Positions 33,954 through 41,343 of a stretch of DNA of 64,000 bases are shown here, one piece after another. The DNA lies in NCBI GenBank assembly GCA_902633975.1, contig CACPHX010000002.1, positions 62,001 through 126,000 on the forward strand, given 5' to 3'. How positions within the stretch are numbered: position 1 is the stretch's first letter; every line of letters begins with the position of its first letter. Made by a program: the position numbers and the translations under genes. The DNA comes from an uncultured Marinoscillum sp. (GTDB lineage: Bacteria > Bacteroidota > Bacteroidia > Cytophagales > MED-G16). The notes under the pieces are model-generated. The model ran no database searches, was not told the DNA's origin, and worked only from the letters and a program-made list of their open reading frames with translations.

Positions 33954-35342
33954 ATGAAAGTAAAGACAAAATTTTTAAAGGTAATTTCAGATATTCACAC
34001 TCCTGTTGGTGTTTATCTTAAGCTCAGAGATTTTTACTCAAAGATATTCTTATTGGAAAGCTCTGATTATAAAGGCTCTGAAAATAGTCTGTCATTTATT
34101 TGTTTTGACTCCAAAGCTCAAATTTCAATTGATAAGAGTACTGTAAATATGATTATTAATGCAAAGGAAGTAAAGAAAGAAATGAAACCTGATAAAGATG
34201 TATCCCATTATTTAAATCATTTTATAAACCAGTTTAAAGTTGAAAAAAATGATTTTGATTATCCTTCAAATGGTTTATTTGGGTATATCTCTTATGATTC
34301 TATAAAGTATTTTGATAGTATATCAATCTTAAATCCAAAAGAGATTAATATCCCGGATATATTATATGATGCTTTTAAATATGTAATAGTTTTTAATCAT
34401 TATAATAACGAACTGATAATTTTTGAACATCTCTATGGTGACGATAATAAATCAGATATTGAAAAAATTAAGAATATAGTATGTGGAAAGCCAGTGAATC
34501 CATTTTCATTCAAAAAAAGTAAGGAGGAGCTAACAAATATCTCAGACAAAGAATTTAAAAAATTAGTTGACAGGGGAATTAATCATTGCAAACTCGGGGA
34601 TGTTTTTCAAATAGTTTTGTCTAAAAGGTTTTATCAGGATTTTCAAGGTGATGAATTTCAAGTATATCGAGCTTTAAGATCTATCAATCCATCTCCTTAT
34701 TTATTTTATTTTGATTATGGAAGTTTTAAAATTTTTGGTAGTTCTCCAGAGGCACAAATAGTTATAAAAAATAATAAGGCGACGATATATCCAATTGCTG
34801 GTACATTTAAGAGAACAGGTGATGATGAATTTGATAAGAAAGAGGCAGAGAAATTATCAAATGATATAAAAGAAAATTCTGAACATGTGATGTTAGTAGA
34901 TTTAGCTAGGAATGATTTAAGTAAAGTATCAAAAAATGTTGAAGTTGAAAGATTTAAAGATATTCAGTTTTATTCTCATGTTATTCATCTGGTTTCTAAG
35001 GTATCTGGAGATATTGCATCAGATAAAAAAATAGATTTGATTTCCGGAACTTTTCCTGCTGGTACTTTATCAGGAGCTCCAAAACATAAAGCAATGCAAC
35101 TTATAGAAGACCATGAAAATATAAGTAGAGAATTTTATGGAGGAGCTATTGGATTTATGGGATTCAATGGTGATTTTAATCATGCCATAATTATAAGATC
35201 ATTTTTAAGTAAAAACAGAAGATTATTTTACCAAGCTGGTGCTGGAATTGTTTTTAAATCAAATCCAGATAGTGAAAATCAAGAGGTTTATAATAAAATA
35301 GAAGCTTTGAGAAAAGCAATTAAAATTGCTGAGAAGATATGA
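33954..35342 (+). CDS. trpE: anthranilate synthase component I
   Basis: A 462-residue chorismate-using enzyme, the first committed step of tryptophan synthesis. The chorismate-binding core is GDVFQIVLSKRF, IFGSSPEAQI, IYPIAGTFKRT, EHVMLVDLARNDLSKVS, SGTFPAGTLSGAPK and AGAGIVFKSNPDSENQE. A TTG fifteen bases upstream is in frame, but it lies in the attenuator stem, so the ATG at 33954 is the start. The start is only 3 bases from the terminator T tract, so hairpin formation may also hinder initiation. It overlaps trpG by 4 bases (ATGA). Confidence 0.97.
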   Translation: MKVKTKFLKVISDIHTPVGVYLKLRDFYSKIFLLESSDYKGSENSLSFICFDSKAQISIDKSTVNMIINAKEVKKEMKPDKDVSHYLNHFINQFKVEKNDFDYPSNGLFGYISYDSIKYFDSISILNPKEINIPDILYDAFKYVIVFNHYNNELIIFEHLYGDDNKSDIEKIKNIVCGKPVNPFSFKKSKEELTNISDKEFKKLVDRGINHCKLGDVFQIVLSKRFYQDFQGDEFQVYRALRSINPSPYLFYFDYGSFKIFGSSPEAQIVIKNNKATIYPIAGTFKRTGDDEFDKKEAEKLSNDIKENSEHVMLVDLARNDLSKVSKNVEVERFKDIQFYSHVIHLVSKVSGDIASDKKIDLISGTFPAGTLSGAPKHKAMQLIEDHENISREFYGGAIGFMGFNGDFNHAIIIRSFLSKNRRLFYQAGAGIVFKSNPDSENQEVYNKIEALRKAIKIAEKI

Positions 35343-35902
35343 GAGTTTTAGTTCTAGATAATTATGATAGTTTCACTTATAATATTATACATATTCTAAG
35401 GGAGTTAGATGGTTTGGAGATATCAGTTATAAAAAATGATCTTATTAAGATGGAAGAAGTTCAGTCCTATGATAAAATTATATTATCTCCTGGTCCATCT
35501 CTACCTAAAGATGCAGGGAAGATGAATGAATTAATTTTGAACTATTATGATAGCAAACCAATACTAGGTATATGTCTAGGTCATCAAGCTATTGCAGAAA
35601 ATTTTGGAGGTAAATTGTATAACATGGAAGAGCCATTACATGGAGTTCAAACAGATATTTATTTGGAGGAGGATTACATATTTAAGGATATTGAATCTAA
35701 AATAAAAGCTTGTAGATATCATTCATGGTCAGTAGTAAATGATCCTTTTCCAGAAGATTTAAAAATAATTGCAAGAGATTCTAACGGTGTTATTATGGCC
35801 TTATCTCATAAAAAGTTTGATTTGAAAGGTATTCAATTTCACCCTGAATCTATTCAGACAAAAACTGGTTTTAATATGATAAAAAATTTTATAATTAATT
35901 AA
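35339..35902 (+). CDS. trpG: anthranilate synthase component II (glutamine amidotransferase)
   Basis: A 187-residue class I amidotransferase supplying ammonia to TrpE. The oxyanion segment is LSPGPSLPKDAGK, the nucleophile Cys sits in PILGICLGHQAIAENFGG (about residues 74-91), and the His/Glu pair in GIQFHPESIQT. RYHSWSV is conserved. The same subunit could also serve para-aminobenzoate synthesis, but its place inside the trp operon argues for TrpG. Start overlaps the trpE stop; one base separates it from trpD. Confidence 0.96.
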   Translation: MRVLVLDNYDSFTYNIIHILRELDGLEISVIKNDLIKMEEVQSYDKIILSPGPSLPKDAGKMNELILNYYDSKPILGICLGHQAIAENFGGKLYNMEEPLHGVQTDIYLEEDYIFKDIESKIKACRYHSWSVVNDPFPEDLKIIARDSNGVIMALSHKKFDLKGIQFHPESIQTKTGFNMIKNFIIN

Positions 35903-35903
35903 A

Positions 35904-36896
35904 ATGAAAAATTTACTAAAAGATTTATATAATCATAAGATAATGAGTAAAGAAGAGTCAAAGGCTGCCTTAATATCATTGACAGATGGGAGTGCAAATA
36001 GTTCTCAGATATCTTCATTTCTTACAGTTTTTTTATTGAGAGATATAACCTCAGAAGAACTTGACGGTTTTAGGGAGGCAATGATTGAATTATCTTTAGA
36101 TATTGATATTGATGGAGATGAGTTAATAGATTTATGTGGAACAGGAGGTGATGGTAAAGATACATTTAATATCTCAACAATATCATCTTTTGTGGTAGCA
36201 GGTTCTGGCATTAAAGTAGCTAAACACGGAAATTATGGTGTATCATCATCATGCGGTTCATCTGATATTATATCACACTTAGGACATAAATTTTCGAATG
36301 ATATTAGTTTATTAAAATATAGTCTTGATAAATCAAATATATGTTTTTTACATGCTCCATTATTCCATCCATCTTTAAAAAATATTTCTCCTGTGAGAAT
36401 CGAATTAGGTGTAAAAACTTTTTTTAATATGCTTGGACCCATGGTAAATCCGATTCAACCTAAAAGTCAATTAGTTGGAGTCTTTAATTCAAATATTTTT
36501 AGACTTTATTCACATATCTATAGTAAAACAAATAAAAGCTATTGCATTGTGCACAGCATTGATGGTTATGACGAGGTTTCTTTGACTGGATCTTTTAAAT
36601 TATTTTCTAATAATCAAGATTTAATGCTTGAACCTAAAGACTTAGGTTTTAATATTATTGATTCTGCTAAACTCAGTGGAGGTAAAAATATTAAAGAATC
36701 CTCAAAAATCTTTTTAGATATTTTAAAAAATAATGGAACTCGAGAGCAGATTGACGCTGTTCTTGCCAATTCAGGCTTAGCAATTTATTGTGCAAAAAAA
36801 CTTAATTCTATAAAAGATGGTATAGAGATAGCTAGAGAATCATTAGAATCTGGAAAAGCATATAATTGTTTAAAGCTTTTTATTGATAACAAATGA
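35904..36896 (+). CDS. trpD: anthranilate phosphoribosyltransferase
   Basis: A 330-residue enzyme joining anthranilate to PRPP. The PRPP loop CGTGGDGKDTFNIST is at about residues 79-93, KHGNYGVSSSCGSSDIISHLG follows at 112-132, and HPSLKNISPVRIELGVKTFFNMLGPMVNP is the anthranilate-side signature. Length is normal (~330-345). It starts one base after trpG, and its stop overlaps trpC (ATGA). Confidence 0.97.
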   Translation: MKNLLKDLYNHKIMSKEESKAALISLTDGSANSSQISSFLTVFLLRDITSEELDGFREAMIELSLDIDIDGDELIDLCGTGGDGKDTFNISTISSFVVAGSGIKVAKHGNYGVSSSCGSSDIISHLGHKFSNDISLLKYSLDKSNICFLHAPLFHPSLKNISPVRIELGVKTFFNMLGPMVNPIQPKSQLVGVFNSNIFRLYSHIYSKTNKSYCIVHSIDGYDEVSLTGSFKLFSNNQDLMLEPKDLGFNIIDSAKLSGGKNIKESSKIFLDILKNNGTREQIDAVLANSGLAIYCAKKLNSIKDGIEIARESLESGKAYNCLKLFIDNK

Positions 36897-37666
36897 GTGT
36901 ACTAAGAGAAATTATTTTTAATAAAAGAAAAGAGATTGATTATTGTAAAAAAAATAATCCAATTTCTGAAATTGAAAAATCTTTATTTTTTGATAGAGAA
37001 GTTATTTCTCTTAAAAAATCATTAATTGAAAAGTCTGGTATCATTTCTGAATTTAAAAGAAAATCTCCATCTAAACCAAATATAAATTTAGATGCTGAAG
37101 TGCTAAAAATAACTAGAGGATATGAAATCTCTAATTCTAGTGGGCTATCAATTTTAACTGATTCAAAATATTTTGGAGGATCTAATGAGGATATTACTTT
37201 AGTTAGAAATGAAATAAATATTCCTATTCTAAGAAAAGATTTTATGTTGGAGGAATATCAGATTGTAGAGTCTAAATCTTTAGGTGCTGATATTATACTT
37301 TTAATTGCAGCTTGCTTATCAAAAGAAGAGGTTAGGAATCTATCAAGATTTGCTAAGTCTTTTAATCTACAGGTAATTTTAGAAATTCATTCTGAAGATG
37401 AATTGTCTCATTTATGTGATTTTGTAGATGTGGTTGGAGTAAACAATAGAAATTTAAAAAAATTTGAAACTGATATTAATAATTCAATAAACCTAGCAGG
37501 TATGATTCCTTCGGGTTTTTTAAAAATATCTGAAAGTGGAATATCTACTTCTATGGAAATTTTTCAACTAAAAGAATATGGCTATGATGGTTTTTTAATT
37601 GGTGAAAATTTTATGAAAAATAATGATCCAGTTTCTGCCTGTAATGACTTTATTAAAAAATTATGA
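36893..37666 (+). CDS. trpC: indole-3-glycerol phosphate synthase
   Basis: A 257-residue TIM-barrel enzyme closing the indole ring. The catalytic Lys motif IISEFKRKSPSKPNIN is at about 48-63, ILTDSKYFGGSNEDI at about 92-106, PILRKDFMLEEYQIVESKSLGADIILLIAA in the centre, VGVNNRNLKKFETD at about 180-193 and KISESGIS near 215. It acts on CdRP made by TrpF. It is separate from trpF here but overlaps it by 4 bases. Confidence 0.97.
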   Translation: MSVLREIIFNKRKEIDYCKKNNPISEIEKSLFFDREVISLKKSLIEKSGIISEFKRKSPSKPNINLDAEVLKITRGYEISNSSGLSILTDSKYFGGSNEDITLVRNEINIPILRKDFMLEEYQIVESKSLGADIILLIAACLSKEEVRNLSRFAKSFNLQVILEIHSEDELSHLCDFVDVVGVNNRNLKKFETDINNSINLAGMIPSGFLKISESGISTSMEIFQLKEYGYDGFLIGENFMKNNDPVSACNDFIKKL

Positions 37667-38289
37667 TAAATAGATACAGTGTTAAAATTTGTGGTATAAC
37701 AGATGAGATTAATTTTTCTGAGTTAAAAAAATATCAAATAGACTACTTTGGATTTATTTTTTACGAAAAATCTCCAAGATTTATTTTGAATAACCCTGAT
37801 CATGCTTTTATTAAAAATATAAAAAATAAAGTTGCTGTTTTTGTAGATGAAAATATAGATACAGTAGTAAGTATATTAGAAAAGTATAATTTTTCTTATG
37901 TTCAGTTACACGGTAATGAGAGTAGCAATTATTGCATGAAACTTAAATCAGAGGGAATTAAAATAGTTAAATCATACTTAATTAATTCACATGATGATTT
38001 AATGAATATTAAAATGCATAAAGAAACAGCAGATTATTTTTTATTTGATTATAAGAGTAATAATTATGGAGGATCTGGAAAAACCTTTGATTGGGAAATA
38101 CTAAATGATAAATTTTTTGATAAGCCTTTTTTTTTAAGTGGGGGTTTATCTTTGGATAATCTTAGTAATATTAATATGATTAAAGATAATGAAATGCTTT
38201 ATGGACTAGACTTAAATAGTAAATTTGAAAAATCTCCTGGGATAAAAGATATAGAAAAAATTGATAAATTATTTAATTTAGATTTATGA
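37663..38289 (+). CDS. trpF: phosphoribosylanthranilate isomerase
   Basis: A 208-residue TIM-barrel isomerase (Amadori rearrangement of PRA to CdRP). The catalytic Cys is in [11 protein letters not shown] (near residue 10), followed by [21 protein letters not shown] and VQLHGNES are at the middle, and the catalytic Asp is in [29 protein letters not shown] and [17 protein letters not shown] finish the phosphate-binding region (normally GVDxxSG.E..PG.KD). It overlaps both neighbours by 4 bases. Confidence 0.96.
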   Translation: MINRYSVKICGITDEINFSELKKYQIDYFGFIFYEKSPRFILNNPDHAFIKNIKNKVAVFVDENIDTVVSILEKYNFSYVQLHGNESSNYCMKLKSEGIKIVKSYLINSHDDLMNIKMHKETADYFLFDYKSNNYGGSGKTFDWEILNDKFFDKPFFLSGGLSLDNLSNINMIKDNEMLYGLDLNSKFEKSPGIKDIEKIDKLFNLDL

Positions 38290-39464
38290 AATATAATGTA
38301 AACAGTAGTGGTTTTTATGGTGATTTTGGTGGTGCATACATACCAGAAATGTTATTCTCTAATATAGATGAACTTAATAAAAATTATCTAAGTATAGTTG
38401 AGGAAGATTCTTTTAAAAAAGAGTTTAATTATTACCTTAAAAAATATGTTGGAAGGCCTACACCATTATATTATGCTAACAGATTATCAGAGAAATATGG
38501 ATCTAAGATTTATTTAAAAAGAGAAGATTTATGCCATACAGGTGCACATAAAATAAATAATACAATAGGACAAATTCTATTAGCGAAAGAACTAAAAAAA
38601 ACAAAGATTATTGCTGAAACTGGAGCAGGACAACACGGTGTTGCAACGGCTACAGTATGTGCCCTTATGGGTATGGAATGTGTAATTTATATGGGTGAGA
38701 TTGATATAGAGAGACAAAGACCGAATGTTGAAAGAATGAGGATACTAGGTGCAGATGTTAGACCTGCAACATCTGGAAGTAAAACTCTGAAAGACGCAAC
38801 AAATGAGGCTATGAGACATTGGATAAATAATCCTGATGATACTCATTATATTATTGGATCAGTAGTTGGACCGCACCCTTATCCTGACATGGTTGCAAGA
38901 TTTCAGTCTGTTATATCTGAAGAATTATTAGTTCAACTAAACAAAGTTGAAGGGAGAGATTATCCAGATTTTATTATTGCGTGTGTAGGTGGGGGAAGTA
39001 ATGCAGCAGGTATTTTTTATCATTATCTTGATAACTCAAAGGTAAAACTTGTAGGAGTTGAAGCAGCAGGTCTCGGAATATCAACAAATAAATCTGCAGC
39101 AACAACAAAACTTGGAAAAAAAGGAGTTTTACATGGTAGTAAAACTTTATTAATGCAAGATGAAAATGGACAAGTTACAGAACCCTATTCTATTTCAGCT
39201 GGGCTTGACTATCCTGGAATAGGACCTTTACATGCTCATCTTTCTGATTCAAACAGAGGTATATATATCAGTGTTGAGGACGATGAGGCAATGAATGCAG
39301 GTATTGAGCTTAGTAGACTTGAAGGTATCATCCCCGCTATAGAAACTGCACATGCTTTCTCTGTTTTTGATAAAATAGATATGAAGAACAAAGTTGTTGT
39401 TATTAATTTATCTGGTAGGGGAGATAAAGATCTTGAAACATACATTAAGTGGGGAAAATATTGA
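38286..39464 (+). CDS. trpB: tryptophan synthase beta chain
   Basis: A 392-residue PLP enzyme condensing indole with serine. The PLP lysine is in [19 protein letters not shown] (about residues 82-100), the catalytic Glu region in [20 protein letters not shown], the phosphate-binding loop in [12 protein letters not shown], and [16 protein letters not shown] then GRGDKD at the end. It is a TrpB1-type chain fitting an alpha-beta complex with the adjacent TrpA. It overlaps trpF by 4 bases; trpA starts one base after its stop. Confidence 0.98.
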   Translation: MKYNVNSSGFYGDFGGAYIPEMLFSNIDELNKNYLSIVEEDSFKKEFNYYLKKYVGRPTPLYYANRLSEKYGSKIYLKREDLCHTGAHKINNTIGQILLAKELKKTKIIAETGAGQHGVATATVCALMGMECVIYMGEIDIERQRPNVERMRILGADVRPATSGSKTLKDATNEAMRHWINNPDDTHYIIGSVVGPHPYPDMVARFQSVISEELLVQLNKVEGRDYPDFIIACVGGGSNAAGIFYHYLDNSKVKLVGVEAAGLGISTNKSAATTKLGKKGVLHGSKTLLMQDENGQVTEPYSISAGLDYPGIGPLHAHLSDSNRGIYISVEDDEAMNAGIELSRLEGIIPAIETAHAFSVFDKIDMKNKVVVINLSGRGDKDLETYIKWGKY

Positions 39465-39465
39465 A

Positions 39466-40239
39466 ATGAATAGAATTAATAAATTATTCAAAGAAAAAAC
39501 AGATAATATTTTAAGTATATATTTCACAGCCGGTTACCCTTCTTTAAATGATACAGAAAAAATTATAAAAACCCTTGATGAGTGCGGTGTTGATTTAATT
39601 GAGATTGGTATGCCTTTTTCCGATCCTATAGCTGATGGTCCAGTGATACAAGACTCATCTAATATAGCTATTGATAACGGAATGAATTTAAATGTATTAT
39701 TTAATCAATTATATGGTATTAGAAAAATAACTAACATTCCAATTGTTTTAATGGGGTATATTAATCCAGTCTATCAATTTGGATATGAAAAATTTATAAA
39801 TAGGATGATGGAATGTGATTTGGATGGTCTAATTTTACCAGACTTACCTTTAGATGATTACAAAAGTAATTTTAAGTCAATTTTTGATAAGGAAAATCTA
39901 TCTTTTATCTCTTTAATTACTCCTAACACCTCTAATGATAGAATAAAAAAAATTGATGAAAATTCTAATGGTTTTATTTATATGGTTTCATCATCTTCAA
40001 TCACTGGAAAAAAATCAACCTTCAGTAGAGATCAAATTCAATATTTTAATAGAATAAATAATTTAAATTTAAAAAATCCAAAGTTGATTGGATTTGGGAT
40101 ATCAGATAAGTTAAGTTTTGAGAATGCATGCGACTATGCAAATGGAGCAATTATTGGAACTAGTTTTATTAAGAATTTATCAAATATTAATATAAAAGAT
40201 TCTATAAAAAACTTTATAGCAAATATAAGATCACTCTAA
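39466..40239 (+). CDS. trpA: tryptophan synthase alpha chain
   Basis: A 257-residue TIM-barrel lyase releasing indole from indole-3-glycerol phosphate. The catalytic residues are in CGVDLIEIGMPFSDPIADGPVIQ (Glu and Asp present), then NIPIVLMGYINPVYQFG, GLILPDLPLDDY, FISLITPNTSNDR, GFIYMVSSSSITG and GFGISD. The ATG at 39466, one base after trpB, is preferred; an in-frame start at 39394 would lie 71 bases inside trpB. Its TAA overlaps the stop of the convergent DUF3127 gene by 4 bases and closes the trp operon. Confidence 0.97.
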   Translation: MNRINKLFKEKTDNILSIYFTAGYPSLNDTEKIIKTLDECGVDLIEIGMPFSDPIADGPVIQDSSNIAIDNGMNLNVLFNQLYGIRKITNIPIVLMGYINPVYQFGYEKFINRMMECDLDGLILPDLPLDDYKSNFKSIFDKENLSFISLITPNTSNDRIKKIDENSNGFIYMVSSSSITGKKSTFSRDQIQYFNRINNLNLKNPKLIGFGISDKLSFENACDYANGAIIGTSFIKNLSNINIKDSIKNFIANIRSL

Positions 40240-40580
40240 AAAGGTAAGTCATCATCAGATGAATCATTTTCAGGTTCTTTTATTTCTTGATTAACCTCAT
40301 CATTATCATTCTCAATTTTCCAGCCTTGTATTGAATTAAAGTATTTTATATTTCCTTCTTTATCTTCCCATTTTCTTCCTTTAATGTTTATTAATACATT
40401 TATTTGATCTCCAACACTTAAGTTATCAAGTAAACCTACTTTATCTTGAATCAATTCAACTTTAATAAATTCAGGATATTCAGGGTTTTTAGTATCTTCA
40501 ATGATAAATTCTCTCTTTTTAAATGTATCCGTAATTTGTACAGTATCAAAAATTTCAATTAATTTTCCTTTTATATTCAT
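40236..40580 (-). CDS. DUF3127 OB-like protein with SSB-type tail
   Basis: A 114-residue protein of the Bacteroidota DUF3127 family. The body (KGKLIEIFDTVQITDTFKKREFIIE ... VGDQINVLINIKGRKWEDKEGNIKYFNSIQGWKIE) looks like a small OB-type beta barrel. An acidic low-complexity linker (about 88-110) ends in DDDLPF, very like the DDDIPF tip by which SSB recruits repair and replication proteins. This suggests a DNA- or nucleic-acid-associated role, but that is inference, since the family is uncharacterised to my knowledge. Its start codon directly abuts the start codon of the plus-strand small gene, and its stop overlaps that of trpA. Confidence 0.85.
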   Translation of the reverse strand: MNIKGKLIEIFDTVQITDTFKKREFIIEDTKNPEYPEFIKVELIQDKVGLLDNLSVGDQINVLINIKGRKWEDKEGNIKYFNSIQGWKIENDNDEVNQEIKEPENDSSDDDLPF

Positions 40581-40730
40581 ATGCGTAGATCTAAGAAGTT
40601 ATTTTTATTTTTTGTTATTATTTGGATGCTGATAATAATTTTTTTGATGATTGATTTCTCAAATAAATCAAAAGCACCGTGGAAAAAGTCAGATTCAAAT
40701 AATGAACTCAGTGTTAAGTTAATTTATTAA
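40581..40730 (+). CDS. small single-pass membrane protein (49 residues)
   Basis: A frame from ATG at 40581 to TAA at 40730. It begins MRRSKKLFLFFVIIWML, with basic residues before a hydrophobic helix (about residues 7-24), then a polar tail (DFSNKSKAPWKKSDSNNEL). This is a textbook N-in single-pass topology. I recall similarly small membrane genes near deoxynucleoside kinase in flavobacteria, but cannot name a family. Its ATG touches the start codon of the divergent DUF3127 gene (CAT/ATG at 40578-40583), and its last 17 bases overlap the convergent kinase gene. It explains an otherwise empty 133-base gap. Confidence 0.6.
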   Translation: MRRSKKLFLFFVIIWMLIIIFLMIDFSNKSKAPWKKSDSNNELSVKLIY

Positions 40731-41343
40731 TCTTTTTTTCTATCATACTATAAATTTTTTTTAAAAATTTAGGGTCCTCTATAAAATCATTTTCTGATAA
40801 ATCAATAGTTAATACCTTATTTTTAGGGTGTTTACTGATCCAATTTTCATAGTACAAGTTTAATTTTTGAAGATAATTCTTGTCAATAGTTTTTTCAAAC
40901 TTTCTACTTCTCTTGTTAATATTTGATATGATTTTATCAATATTTAAATTTCTTAAATATATTAATAAATCAGGTTCATTAATATATTTGAGGATTGTAT
41001 AATACAATTTTTTATAATTGTTAAACTCTCTTTCCATTAAAACACCTGAGTCGTGTAAAGTTTTAGTGAAAACTTCAAAATCCTCATATATTGATCTATC
41101 TTGTATTACTACGTTACTACTTTCAGATATCTTTTGAATCTGATTAAACCTACTATTTAAAAAAAAAATTTGTAGATGGAATGACCAATCTCTCATCGAC
41201 TTATAAAAGTCATCAAGATATGGATTATCATTTACTTCTTCTAGTTGAAGGTCCCAATTAAATTGTTTAGATATTATTTTAGATAGGGTGGTTTTACCAA
41301 CTCCAATATTTCCTGATAAAACTATATGTTTAATATTTTTCAA
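40714..41343 (-). CDS. deoxynucleoside kinase
   Basis: A 209-residue kinase of the dNK/dGK family that phosphorylates salvaged deoxynucleosides. The P-loop is HIVLSGNIGVGKTTLSKII (residues 6-24), then LEEVNDNPYLDDFY (normally EP...N..L..FY), IQDRSIYEDFEVF (DRS motif near 80) and the lid region KRSRKFE. Length is normal. It is last in the minus-strand run msrB, ROK kinase, TonB receptor, kinase. Its start overlaps the receptor stop by 4 bases, and its 3' end overlaps the small membrane gene by 17. Confidence 0.95.
   Translation of the reverse strand: MKNIKHIVLSGNIGVGKTTLSKIISKQFNWDLQLEEVNDNPYLDDFYKSMRDWSFHLQIFFLNSRFNQIQKISESSNVVIQDRSIYEDFEVFTKTLHDSGVLMEREFNNYKKLYYTILKYINEPDLLIYLRNLNIDKIISNINKRSRKFEKTIDKNYLQKLNLYYENWISKHPKNKVLTIDLSENDFIEDPKFLKKIYSMIEKKINKLT

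Noticed and set aside
39394-39465. Earlier in-frame start for trpA
   Set aside because: It would overlap trpB by 71 bases; the ATG at 39466 one base after the trpB stop gives the normal TrpA N-terminus.
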